Assembly (NCBI RefSeq): GCF_030486595.1
Contig: NZ_JAUJZH010000017.1
Span: forward strand, 1 to 64,000
Reading direction: 5' to 3'
Origin: Variovorax ginsengisoli
Lineage (GTDB): Bacteria > Pseudomonadota > Gammaproteobacteria > Burkholderiales > Burkholderiaceae_C
DNA: 64,000 bases
Positions 1 through 7,735 of this stretch are shown here, piece after piece. Under the pieces are notes generated by a model. It did not search any database, was not told where the DNA came from, and saw nothing but the letters and a program-made list of their open reading frames with translations. The first letter of the stretch is position 1. The number at the start of each line of letters is the position of its first letter. Made by a program: the position numbers and the translations under genes.

Positions 1-106
1 AACTCATCGGTCACCACCCACGACTCAACACGTTTCGCCAAGATCTCGATCCATCGCCGCGCCCAATGCGGCTCGGATCGACAGTTTACCTATTTACGGA
101 TAAGTT
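1..106. other. window edge, no gene recognised
   Basis: Short stretch before the dgkA stop codon. A leftward reading frame is open to the edge but has no convincing start codon or family resemblance, and the rightward frame is equally anonymous. It may be the 3' flank of dgkA or the beginning of another gene outside the window. Confidence 0.3.
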
Positions 107-496
107 CTAAGTGAATTTTTGCCACAAGGCGGCCAGCCACACGCCGACGCACAGCAGTATCGACAGCAGCACCGCCGCGCTGCCCAGGTCCTTGGCGGCC
201 TTCGACAACGAATGCCATTCGGGTCCTATGCGGTCGATGGCGGCCTCGATCGCGCTGTTGAGCAACTCGACGATCAAGACCAGCACCACCGTGGCGACCA
301 GCAGCGCCACCTCGACCCAGCTGCGGCCGACCCAGAAGGCGGCCGGGACCATGACGACGGCGCAGGCCACTTCTTCGCGGAAGGCGGCCTCGCGCCAACC
401 GGCGCGAAAGCCGTTCACCGAGATCAATGCGGCGTGCCAGACGCGCCGGATGCCGCGCCGCAGGGCCTGCGGATTGACCGGATCGGAGCCGTTCAT
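107..496 (-). CDS. dgkA: diacylglycerol kinase DgkA
   Basis: Small membrane kinase that phosphorylates diacylglycerol to phosphatidate and recycles lipid released during envelope glycan synthesis. The 129 residues match the usual length of about 120-130. The family signature ELLNSAIEAAIDR is followed by SKAAKDLGSAAV, and three hydrophobic helices can be seen. The start ATG overlaps the stop of the upstream RDD gene by 4 bases, so it is the last gene of a leftward operon headed by an ECF sigma factor. Confident family call. Confidence 0.93.
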   Translation of the reverse strand: MNGSDPVNPQALRRGIRRVWHAALISVNGFRAGWREAAFREEVACAVVMVPAAFWVGRSWVEVALLVATVVLVLIVELLNSAIEAAIDRIGPEWHSLSKAAKDLGSAAVLLSILLCVGVWLAALWQKFT

Positions 497-1050
497 CGCC
501 GGCTCATCGGCTTGGAGGCGATCAGCCGGGTGCCGGCCCAGGCGTCGTGCCAGAACTGCCGCTCGGGATGGAAGCGCGCCAGCAGGGCCCAGACCGCCAC
601 CCAGCCGAGGACCAGCACGGAGGCTTCGCCGCCGCCGAGCTTGAACGGCGCTATGAGCGCGAGCGGCGGCAGGAACCAGACCCAGCTGAGCAGGTAGCGC
701 AGCAGCGCCCGGCCCTGGCTCAACGCCCGGCCCCGGCGGTCAACCACGCGGATGCCCCAGGTCTTCATGGCCAGGGTCTGCCCCTTGGCCCAGAAAAAGA
801 CGAAGTAGACGCCGAAGACAATGAACAGGAAGGCCTGCAGCAGATGCCGGCGCGAATCCATCGCGTCACGCATCTGGCCCAGGGTGCTGAAGAGCCAGCC
901 GGCGACGAACACCACCGCGAACAGCAGCATGCCTTCGTAGAGCCAGCAGGCCATGCGGCGCCAGAGACCGGGCGTGCCCGGCAGCGGGGACGCGGCGTCG
1001 CCACCGACAGCCGAGTGCGGTCCGGTCGGGCCGGAGAGTGTGGATGCCAT
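493..1050 (-). CDS. RDD family membrane protein
   Basis: 185-residue inner-membrane protein of the RDD family. After a short Pro/Gly-rich N-terminus there are about three hydrophobic segments, with the conserved pattern GQTLAMKTWGIRVVDRRG in the middle and a C-terminal FHPERQFWHDAWAGTRL stretch typical of the family. RDD proteins are usually of unknown function; some are linked to ion transport or stress. It starts 6 bases after the DUF3106 gene and overlaps dgkA by 4 bases. A role in the same envelope-related regulon is inference. Confidence 0.85.
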   Translation of the reverse strand: MASTLSGPTGPHSAVGGDAASPLPGTPGLWRRMACWLYEGMLLFAVVFVAGWLFSTLGQMRDAMDSRRHLLQAFLFIVFGVYFVFFWAKGQTLAMKTWGIRVVDRRGRALSQGRALLRYLLSWVWFLPPLALIAPFKLGGGEASVLVLGWVAVWALLARFHPERQFWHDAWAGTRLIASKPMSRR

Positions 1051-1056
1051 CGACGA

Positions 1057-1806
1057 TCAGGGTGCCGACGATGGCTGTTCGGCCTGGCGGACCGGCGGGG
1101 TCGATACCACCGGCGGCTCCACGGTGGGGGCGCTGGGGGTTGGCGGCGGCACCTGCGCTTCGGCGGAGACGGGAGGGCTGAACGAGGGCGCCGGGGCGAC
1201 CGGGCGTGCGACGGCCGTCGGCGCGGCCGGTGGCGCCAGCTGGATTCGCGGCATGTGCTGAGGGTCGGGGCCGGCTGCGGGCACCGGCACCAGCTTCTGG
1301 AGCGGCACTGGCCGGATGGCCGCGGCGGCGCCCGGCGAGGTCGTCGGGGCGCTGGCGGCGAGCCGGCTCTTTTCCTCGTCACTGAGGGCCTGGTAGGCCT
1401 CCCACTTGGCCTTGCGCTCATCGGCGGGCAAGCGTTTGGCGTCGGCGAAATTGAGACGCGCTTGAGCGCGCTCCTGGTTGCTCAGCTTGGCCCACTCTTC
1501 CATGCGGCTGTGCAGGATCTCGCGGTCTGCGGTCGACATCTCCGCGTAATCACGCACGATCGCGAGCCATTTGCGCTTATGGGGCTCGGTCAATTCATCC
1601 CAGGTGGACGCCAGGGGCTCCAGGGCCCTCTGCTGACGCGAGGTCAGGTCGCGCCAAGCGGGCTTGGCGATGGCCTTGGCCGCCGGAGCCGGTGCCTTGG
1701 CGGGCGGGGCGTCGGCGGGCGGCCCGGCCGCGGTCTCGAACGCGACCAGCACCAGCGCCGCGAACAAGACACCGGCCGCGGAAGAGAAGGGAAGTGAAGG
1801 CAGCAT
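1057..1806 (-). CDS. DUF3106 domain protein, probably periplasmic
   Basis: 249-residue protein with an N-terminal hydrophobic segment that looks like a signal peptide or anchor, an Ala/Pro linker, then a helical DUF3106-type region of repeated short patterns (LTSRQQRALEPLASTWDEL, LSNQERAQARLNFADAKRL, WEAYQALSDEEK) and a long Pro-rich tail. The repeated helices resemble periplasmic stress sensors of the CpxP/Spy kind in general style, which is only an analogy. It lies 16 bases after the DUF3619 gene in the sigma factor operon. Function unknown. Confidence 0.8.
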   Translation of the reverse strand: MLPSLPFSSAAGVLFAALVLVAFETAAGPPADAPPAKAPAPAAKAIAKPAWRDLTSRQQRALEPLASTWDELTEPHKRKWLAIVRDYAEMSTADREILHSRMEEWAKLSNQERAQARLNFADAKRLPADERKAKWEAYQALSDEEKSRLAASAPTTSPGAAAAIRPVPLQKLVPVPAAGPDPQHMPRIQLAPPAAPTAVARPVAPAPSFSPPVSAEAQVPPPTPSAPTVEPPVVSTPPVRQAEQPSSAP

Positions 1807-1822
1807 TCGTCGCGGGGAGGAA

Positions 1823-2257
1823 TCAGCGCTCGCCAGCGTCGCTGGTCTTCAGGAACTGGGCAAAGCCGGGGTCGGTGTAGGCCGCGGGCGGCAGGTCATC
1901 GGTCAGGAGCGCCGAGTCGACTTCCGCCAGTTCGTCGGTACGGCGTTCTTCCTGGATCACGCTGATCGCCATCAGGCCCGCCACCAGTGCCACCAGCGGC
2001 ACCACCGAGCCGATGCGCGTCCACCAGCCGCCACCCAGGACGGCGGCGTGGCCGCTGGCCACCACCACCGGGACCGATCGGAGTTCGGGTGCGGTCTTGC
2101 GGCGTGCCACCGCCTGCACGCGGGCCGCGCGCAAGCGCTCGCCGACCTCGTGCGAGAGATCGAGGTTGCCGGCAGACAGGCGCGCGGCGACCCGGCGGCC
2201 GAATTGCTCTTCGAAGGCAACGGCGGACCCTGTCGGGGTGGTGTTTGTTGGTTTCAT
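1823..2257 (-). CDS. DUF3619 protein, candidate anti-sigma factor
   Basis: 144 residues: a soluble N-terminal half with a FEEQFGRRVAARLSAG type helix, one transmembrane helix near residues 88-105 (VVPLVALVAGLMAISVI), and an acidic C-terminal part. The start overlaps the sigma factor stop by 4 bases (ATGA), indicating translational coupling. A small single-pass membrane protein coupled to an ECF sigma factor is the usual layout of an anti-sigma factor. That role is inferred from position and topology, not from a recognised anti-sigma domain. Confidence 0.78.
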   Translation of the reverse strand: MKPTNTTPTGSAVAFEEQFGRRVAARLSAGNLDLSHEVGERLRAARVQAVARRKTAPELRSVPVVVASGHAAVLGGGWWTRIGSVVPLVALVAGLMAISVIQEERRTDELAEVDSALLTDDLPPAAYTDPGFAQFLKTSDAGER

Positions 2258-2820
2258 AGCGAAATTCCCTTGGCTCTGAGCGCCTTGCTCAAGGCGTGCA
2301 CGGCCCGCGAACAGTGGGTCTTGACGCTCCCTTCGGAGCAGCCCATCGCGGCGGCCGTCTCGGCGACGTCCATTTCCTCCCAGTAACGCATTAGAAAGGC
2401 CTCGCGTTGACGTCCTGGCAGTGCGGCAATTTCTTCTTCGATCTCGTGAAAGATCTGCGTGCGCCGGGTGGCGTCCTCGGCGCTCTCGCTTTCGCGCGTG
2501 TCGGTCGGGGCCTGAACGTGTTCCAGAAGGTCGAAATCGCCTTCGTCGTCGATCGATTCGAAGTCGCTCAGGTTCGAGAACAGGGCCCGCCGGGTCTTCT
2601 GGCGCCGGAACCAGTCGAGCGTGCAGTTCGAGAGGATCCGCTGGAACAGCATCGGCAGCTCGTTGGCCGGCTTGTCCCCATAGTGCTCGGCGAGCTTCAT
2701 CATGCTGTCCTGCACGATGTCGAGCGCTGCCTCTTCGTCCCGCACGTGGTAGACGGAACGCTTGAATGCCCGTCGTTCGACGCTCTTCAGGAAGTCGGAA
2801 AGTTCTTTTTCAGTGGCCAA
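2254..2820 (-). CDS. ECF-type RNA polymerase sigma factor
   Basis: 188-residue sigma-70 family factor. Region 2 is visible as the stretch from YHVRDEEAALDIVQDSMMKL to the LDWFRRQK helix, and region 4 as LPGRQREAFLMRYWEEM followed by a helix-turn-helix (VAETAAAMGCSEGSVKTHCSRA). The start chosen is a TTG at 2820 (reading M-ATEKELSDFL), because the upstream extension is basic and does not look like sigma factor sequence. No strong ribosome binding site was seen, so the start is uncertain. It heads a five-gene leftward operon and is divergent from ilvI. Confidence 0.85.
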   Translation of the reverse strand: MATEKELSDFLKSVERRAFKRSVYHVRDEEAALDIVQDSMMKLAEHYGDKPANELPMLFQRILSNCTLDWFRRQKTRRALFSNLSDFESIDDEGDFDLLEHVQAPTDTRESESAEDATRRTQIFHEIEEEIAALPGRQREAFLMRYWEEMDVAETAAAMGCSEGSVKTHCSRAVHALSKALRAKGISL

Positions 2821-3105
2821 GCGAATCCGGCGCCGGGGAAGTGCGCCGCGTGGGGAAAAGTCTCGGGGACGTTTGTCTTTTTGTCGCCGCGGATTATGCC
2901 CCGGTGCCCGCCGGGCTCGCTCGGGCCGCCAATCGGGCTTCCTGCATGTCATAATCCGCCTTGCAAGTCAAAAGGCAAACGGGTCACGGTCCGGCGGTAT
3001 ACAGATACGCTCATGGTTGTGGCCTCAAGTCCTGACGCGGCTTCAAAAGAGCTGGCGAAGGGGCACCCAAGGTTTTTCGTTCCCGAAAAAACACAAAGGT
3101 TCATC
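2821..3105. promoter_or_regulatory. divergent spacer between sigma factor gene and ilvI
   Basis: This 285-base region should hold the promoters of both the leftward sigma operon and the rightward ilv operon. It is noticeably AT-richer around 2945-3100. TTGCAA at 2961 and TATACA at 2998 are promoter-like, but 31 bases apart they cannot be partners. No leader peptide rich in Ile, Leu or Val codons was found here. Confidence 0.45.
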
Positions 3106-4890
3106 ATGGAAATCTCCAAGGCGGAACTCACTTCCGCAGCAGCCGCATCCTCCGGGATGAGCAACCAAACCCAAGAACTCATGGGCGCCGAGGTGCTGGT
3201 CAAGGCACTGCAGGCCGAGGGCGTCAAGTACGTCTGGGGCTACCCCGGCGGCGCGGTTCTCTACATCTACGACGCCTTCTACAAGCAGGACACCATCCAG
3301 CACGTGCTGGTGCGCCACGAGCAGGCCGCCGTCCACGCGGCCGACGGCTACGCGCGCGCCACCGGCGACGTCGGCGTCGCCTTGGTCACCTCCGGCCCTG
3401 GCCTGACCAACGCGGTCACCGGCATCGCCACGGCCTACATGGACTCGATCCCGATGGTGATCATCTCGGGGCAGGTGCCGACCGCCGCGATCGGCCTCGA
3501 CGCCTTCCAGGAATGCGACACCGTCGGCATCACGCGGCCGATCGTCAAGCACAACTTCCTCGTCAAGGATCCGAAGGACCTGGCGATGACCATGAAGAAG
3601 GCCTTCCACATCGCCCGCAGCGGCCGCCCCGGCCCGGTGGTGGTCGACGTGCCGAAGGACGTCTCCTTCAAGAAGGTCCCCTACAGCGGCTATCCCGACA
3701 AGGTCGAGATGCGCTCGTACAACCCGGTGCGAAAGGGCCACGGCGGCCAGATCCGCAAGGCGCTTCAGCTGTTGCTGAACGCCAAGCGTCCCTATATCTA
3801 TACCGGCGGCGGCGTGCTGCTCGGCAACGCGACGAACGAACTGCGTACGCTGGTCGACATGCTCGGCTATCCGGTCACGAACACGCTGATGGGCCTGGGC
3901 GCCTATCCTGCGTCGGACCGCAAGTTCCTCGGCATGCTGGGCATGCACGGCACCATCGAAGCCAACAATGCGATGCAGAACTGCGACGTGCTGCTGGCCG
4001 TGGGCGCGCGCTTCGATGACCGCGTGATCGGCAACCCGAAACACTTCGCCCAGAACGAACGCAAGATCATCCACGTCGATATCGACCCGTCGAGCATCTC
4101 CAAGCGCGTCAAGGTCGACATCCCGATCGTCGGCGACGTCAAGGACGTGCTGACCGAACTGATCTCGATGATCCGCGAGAGCACGACCCGTCCCGATGCC
4201 GGCGCGCTGGCCAGCTGGTGGAGCACCATCGAGGAATGGCGCGGCAAGGACTGCCTCAAGTACGATCGTGGCAACAAGGAAGTGATCAAGCCGCAGTACG
4301 TCATCGAGACGCTGTGGAACATGACCAAGGACGCCGACACCTACATCACGTCCGACGTCGGCCAGCACCAGATGTGGGCGGCGCAGTACTACCGCTTCGA
4401 CGAGCCGCGGCGCTGGATCAATTCGGGCGGGCTGGGCACCATGGGCGTGGGCATTCCGTACGCGATGGGCATCAAGCTCGCAAAGCCGGAGTCGGAAGTG
4501 TTCTGCGTCACCGGCGAGGGTTCGGTGCAGATGTGCATCCAGGAGCTCTCGACCTGCCTGCAGTACAACACGCCGATCAAGATCTGCTCGCTCAACAACC
4601 GCTACCTGGGCATGGTGCGCCAGTGGCAGGAGATCGAGTATTCGGGCCGCTACAGCCACAGCTACATGGACGCGCTGCCCAACTTCGTGAAGCTGGCCGA
4701 GGCCTATGGCCACGTCGGCCTGCTGATCGAACGGCCGCAGGACGTGGAGCCGGCATTGCGCGAGGCGCGCAAGCTCAAGGACCGCACCGTGTTCATGGAC
4801 TTCCGCACCGACCCGACCGAGAACGTGTTCCCGATGGTCAAGGCGGGCATGGGCATCACCGAGATGCTGCTGGGTTCCGAAGACCTCTAG
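3106..4890 (+). CDS. ilvI: acetolactate synthase large subunit
   Basis: Thiamine-diphosphate and FAD enzyme that condenses pyruvate with pyruvate or 2-oxobutyrate, the first common step to valine, leucine and isoleucine. The 594 residues match the family. The catalytic glutamate is E72 in VRHEQAAVHAADGYARA. The cofactor motif reads GEG...SLNN rather than the classical GDG...NN, a form I associate with Burkholderiales. The start is ATG 3106 with AAGG six bases upstream; ATG 3157 is an alternative. It forms an operon with ilvH (137-base gap) and ilvC. Confidence 0.95.
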   Translation: MEISKAELTSAAAASSGMSNQTQELMGAEVLVKALQAEGVKYVWGYPGGAVLYIYDAFYKQDTIQHVLVRHEQAAVHAADGYARATGDVGVALVTSGPGLTNAVTGIATAYMDSIPMVIISGQVPTAAIGLDAFQECDTVGITRPIVKHNFLVKDPKDLAMTMKKAFHIARSGRPGPVVVDVPKDVSFKKVPYSGYPDKVEMRSYNPVRKGHGGQIRKALQLLLNAKRPYIYTGGGVLLGNATNELRTLVDMLGYPVTNTLMGLGAYPASDRKFLGMLGMHGTIEANNAMQNCDVLLAVGARFDDRVIGNPKHFAQNERKIIHVDIDPSSISKRVKVDIPIVGDVKDVLTELISMIRESTTRPDAGALASWWSTIEEWRGKDCLKYDRGNKEVIKPQYVIETLWNMTKDADTYITSDVGQHQMWAAQYYRFDEPRRWINSGGLGTMGVGIPYAMGIKLAKPESEVFCVTGEGSVQMCIQELSTCLQYNTPIKICSLNNRYLGMVRQWQEIEYSGRYSHSYMDALPNFVKLAEAYGHVGLLIERPQDVEPALREARKLKDRTVFMDFRTDPTENVFPMVKAGMGITEMLLGSEDL

Positions 4891-5027
4891 CGCGAGCGAA
4901 AGCGAAGCCACAAGTCCCCGCGTCCGATGGACCGGGTTTCAACTTTTAAATTGACGAATCTATTGTCCGTCGAGCCCGTGTATTACCGTGCACGGGGGAG
5001 GGCGGCGAAAAGAGGAGTCCTGCTGAC

Positions 5028-5519
5028 ATGAAACACATCATTGCCGTGCTGCTCGAGAACGAGCCCGGTGCACTCTCCCGCGTCGTCGGCCTGTTCTCGG
5101 CCCGCGGCTACAACATCGAATCGCTGACCGTCGCGCCGACCGAGGACGCTAGCCTCTCGCGCATGACCATCGTCACCGCGGGCTCGGACGACGTGATCGA
5201 GCAGATCACCAAGCACCTGAACCGCCTGATCGAGGTCGTCAAGGTGGTCGACCTGACCGAAGGCGCCTACACCGAGCGCGAGCTCATGATGGTGAAGGTG
5301 CGCGCGGTCGGCAAGGAGCGCGAAGAAATGATGCGCATGGCCGAGATCTTCCGCGGCCGCATCATCGACGTGACCGACAAGAGCTACACCATCGAGCTCA
5401 CCGGCGACCACGGCAAGAACGACGCCTTCCTCGAAGCCATCGATCGCGGGGCGATCCTCGAGACGGTCCGTACCGGCGCCAGCGGCATTGGCCGCGGCGA
5501 GCGCATCCTGCGCGTCTGA
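5028..5519 (+). CDS. ilvH: acetolactate synthase small regulatory subunit
   Basis: 163-residue regulatory partner of IlvI that confers valine feedback inhibition and raises activity. The N-terminal ACT domain is clear (AVLLENEPGALSRVVGLFSA, then GYNIESLTV), followed by the ALS small-subunit C-terminal domain ending GIGRGERILRV. A purine-rich ribosome binding site (AAGAGGAG) lies shortly before ATG 5028. The gap to ilvI contains a small CCCGTG/CACGGG hairpin at 4975-4996. The length is normal for the family. Confidence 0.96.
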   Translation: MKHIIAVLLENEPGALSRVVGLFSARGYNIESLTVAPTEDASLSRMTIVTAGSDDVIEQITKHLNRLIEVVKVVDLTEGAYTERELMMVKVRAVGKEREEMMRMAEIFRGRIIDVTDKSYTIELTGDHGKNDAFLEAIDRGAILETVRTGASGIGRGERILRV

Positions 5520-5563
5520 ACCCATCCATCCACACACCAGCGAATCAACGAAGGAGCACTCTC

Positions 5564-6580
5564 ATGAAGGTTTATTACGACAAGGACGCCGACCTCAGCC
5601 TGATCAAGGGCAAGACCGTCGCGATCATCGGCTACGGCAGCCAGGGCCATGCGCACGCGCAAAACCTGAACGACAGTGGCGTGAAGGTCGTGGTCGGCCT
5701 GCGCAAGGGCGGCGCATCGTGGGACAAGGTCGGCAAGGCCGGCCTCAAGGTCGCCGAAGTGGCCGACGCGGTGAAGTCCGCCGACGTGGTCATGATCCTG
5801 CTGCCCGACGAACAGATCGCCAGCGTCTACAAGAACGACGTCGCGCCGAACATCAAGGAAGGCGCTTCGCTGGTCTTCGCCCACGGCTTCAACGTGCACT
5901 ACGGCTTCGTGCAGCCGCGCGCCGACCTCGACGTCTGGATGGTCGCCCCGAAGGCGCCCGGCCATACCGTGCGCAGCACCTACACCCAGGGCGGCGGCGT
6001 GCCCCACCTCGTGGCCGTGCACCAGGACAAGAGCGGCAAGGCGCGCGACCTGGCGCTGTCCTACGCCACCGCCAACGGCGGCGGCAAGGCCGGCATCATC
6101 GAGACCAACTTCCGCGAAGAAACCGAGACCGACCTGTTCGGCGAACAAGCGGTCCTGTGCGGCGGAACGGTGGAGCTGATCAAGGCCGGCTTCGAGACGC
6201 TGGTGGAAGCCGGCTACGCGCCCGAGATGGCGTATTTCGAATGCCTGCACGAACTCAAGCTGATCGTCGACCTGATCTATGAAGGCGGCATCGCCAACAT
6301 GAACTACTCGATCTCGAACAACGCCGAATACGGCGAGTACGTGACCGGCCCGCGCATCGTCACGGACGAGACCAAGAAGGTCATGAAGCAGGTGCTGAAG
6401 GACATCCAGACCGGCGAATACGCCAAGAGCTTCGTGCTCGAAGCCGCCGCCGGCCAGCCCGCGCTGATCAGCCGCCGCCGCATCAACGCCGAGCACCAGA
6501 TCGAAGTCGTCGGCGAGCAGCTGCGCGCGATGATGCCCTGGATCAAGAAGAACAAGCTGGTCGACCAGACCCGCAACTGA
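5564..6580 (+). CDS. ilvC: ketol-acid reductoisomerase
   Basis: NADPH-dependent, magnesium-requiring enzyme that isomerises and reduces acetolactate or acetohydroxybutyrate, the second step of branched-chain amino acid synthesis. At 338 residues it is the short class I form. The nucleotide-binding motif GYGSQGHAHAQNL is near residue 24. The metal-binding acidic residues sit in ETDLFGEQAVLCGG and in the FECLHELKLIVDL region. A strong GAAGGAG ribosome binding site precedes the ATG. It ends the ilvIHC operon and is followed by a rho-independent terminator. Confidence 0.97.
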   Translation: MKVYYDKDADLSLIKGKTVAIIGYGSQGHAHAQNLNDSGVKVVVGLRKGGASWDKVGKAGLKVAEVADAVKSADVVMILLPDEQIASVYKNDVAPNIKEGASLVFAHGFNVHYGFVQPRADLDVWMVAPKAPGHTVRSTYTQGGGVPHLVAVHQDKSGKARDLALSYATANGGGKAGIIETNFREETETDLFGEQAVLCGGTVELIKAGFETLVEAGYAPEMAYFECLHELKLIVDLIYEGGIANMNYSISNNAEYGEYVTGPRIVTDETKKVMKQVLKDIQTGEYAKSFVLEAAAGQPALISRRRINAEHQIEVVGEQLRAMMPWIKKNKLVDQTRN

Positions 6581-6601
6581 TCGGAAACTCTCCGAGGCAA
6601 G

Positions 6602-6628
6602 AAGGGCCACCCTGCGGTGGCCCTTTTT
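6602..6628 (+). terminator. rho-independent terminator after ilvC
   Basis: Perfect stem AGGGCCACC / GGTGGCCCT with a four-base loop CTGC, followed by a T run (6624-6628). It lies 22 bases after the ilvC stop and separates the ilv operon from pssA. Confidence 0.92.
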
Positions 6629-6728
6629 CATGGAGGCGCGCTTTGCGCCTGAACTAAACTGCCACCGATGTTTGCCATCTCCCGTCCTGCCCCGTCCCCG
6701 AGCCCCTTTCCCACTGGAGGCCGACCCC

Positions 6729-7553
6729 ATGCATGACGACACGCTTCCCGACGACGTGCCGACGCGCAAGCGGCGCAAGGGCATCTACATCCTGCCGAAC
6801 CTGTTCACGCTGGCGGCCCTGTTTGGCGGCTTCTACTCGGTCGTGATGGCCATGAACGCGCGCTTCGACCTGGCGGCGCTCGGCGTCTTCGCGGCCATGA
6901 TCCTCGACAGCCTGGACGGCCGCGTGGCGCGCATGACCAATACGCAAAGCGCCTTCGGCGAGCAGATGGACTCGCTGTCCGACATGGTGTCCTTCGGCGC
7001 CGCGCCAGCCCTGATCGCCTATGAGTGGTCGCTCAAGGGGCTGGGCCGCTGGGGCTGGATCGCGGCCTTCGTCTATTGCGCCTGCGCGGCGCTTCGGCTG
7101 GCGCGTTTCAACGTCAACACCGGGGTGGTCGACAAGCGCTGGTTCCAGGGCCTGCCGTCGCCGGCGGCGGCGGCACTGGTGGCCGGCTTCATCTGGCTCG
7201 TGACCGAGTGGGGCAAGCGGGGCGGCGAGGTGCTGTACCTGTCGTGGAACCAGATCACCTGGATCACTTTCGCCTTCACGCTGTATGCGGGGCTGTCGAT
7301 GGTGACCAATGCGCCGTTCTACAGCTTCAAGGACATCCAGGTGAAGCGCAGCGTGCCGTTCGCCGTGATCGTGCTGATCGCGTTGGGCATTGCGGTCATC
7401 AACATCCACCCGCCGACCGTGCTGTTCGGCGTCTTCGTCGCCTATGGGCTGAGCGGCTACGTAGTGTACGCGTGGCGCAAGGCCAAGGGGCAGCAGGTGA
7501 GCGTGATCAGCATTTCAACGGATGAGCCCGACGAACGGGGCCTCCACAACTGA
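6729..7553 (+). CDS. pssA: CDP-diacylglycerol-serine O-phosphatidyltransferase
   Basis: Integral membrane enzyme making phosphatidylserine, the precursor of phosphatidylethanolamine. The 274-residue protein carries the CDP-alcohol phosphotransferase signature DG-x2-AR-x8-G-x3-D-x3-D, starting with DGRVAR near residue 64, and about seven to eight hydrophobic segments. ATG 6729 is chosen for the GGAGG sequence at 6716-6720. Its 3' end probably contains the -35 region of the leucine leader promoter. In this group of bacteria pssA is often found between ilvC and leuA. Confidence 0.93.
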   Translation: MHDDTLPDDVPTRKRRKGIYILPNLFTLAALFGGFYSVVMAMNARFDLAALGVFAAMILDSLDGRVARMTNTQSAFGEQMDSLSDMVSFGAAPALIAYEWSLKGLGRWGWIAAFVYCACAALRLARFNVNTGVVDKRWFQGLPSPAAAALVAGFIWLVTEWGKRGGEVLYLSWNQITWITFAFTLYAGLSMVTNAPFYSFKDIQVKRSVPFAVIVLIALGIAVINIHPPTVLFGVFVAYGLSGYVVYAWRKAKGQQVSVISISTDEPDERGLHN

Positions 7554-7571
7554 TTTGCACTGTGCTACATT
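7543..7571 (+). promoter_or_regulatory. putative promoter of the leucine leader
   Basis: TCCACA at 7543-7548 (four of six matches to TTGACA), a 17-base spacer, and TACATT at 7566-7571 preceded by TGC, which makes an extended -10 (TGnTAnnnT). The predicted transcription start is about 7578, only a few bases before the leader peptide ATG. The promoter overlaps the last codons of pssA. Prediction from sequence only. Confidence 0.5.
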
Positions 7572-7581
7572 CACGGCTCCC

Positions 7582-7635
7582 ATGAACAAGATTTCGCTGG
7601 CCCTACTACTGATCCCCTTCGGGCGGAGACGGTAG
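7582..7635 (+). CDS. leuL: leu operon leader peptide
   Basis: 17-residue open frame MNKISLALLLIPFGRRR ending in TAG. Four of the residues are leucine, including a CTA-CTA-CTG run; CTA is a rare codon in this GC-rich sequence, so ribosome stalling under leucine shortage is plausible. It is followed after 23 bases by a strong terminator hairpin and then by leuA. This is the classical layout of transcription attenuation. There is almost no 5' leader if the predicted promoter is right, so translation may start nearly leaderless. Confidence 0.82.
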   Translation: MNKISLALLLIPFGRRR

Positions 7636-7658
7636 AGCGCGCGCGCAAATCCCTCACC

Positions 7659-7690
7659 ACGGCCCGTTCGCACCAGCAACGGGCCGTTTT
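7659..7690 (+). terminator. attenuator terminator upstream of leuA
   Basis: Perfect ten-base stem ACGGCCCGTT (7659-7668) / AACGGGCCGT (7678-7687), loop of nine bases, then TTT and further T-rich sequence. It lies between the leucine leader peptide and the leuA start at 7736. CGGGC at 7620-7624 in the leader can pair with GCCCG at 7662-7666, a possible antiterminator. Confidence 0.85.
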
Positions 7691-7735
7691 GTTTGGGGTT
7701 GCTGGTGGACTCCCAACCACAGCGAGAAATCCAAG

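Noticed and set aside
4951..4986. TTGACG and TATTAC between ilvI and ilvH as a promoter
   Set aside because: The spacer is 24 bases, too long for a sigma-70 promoter; ilvH more likely depends on the ilvI transcript.
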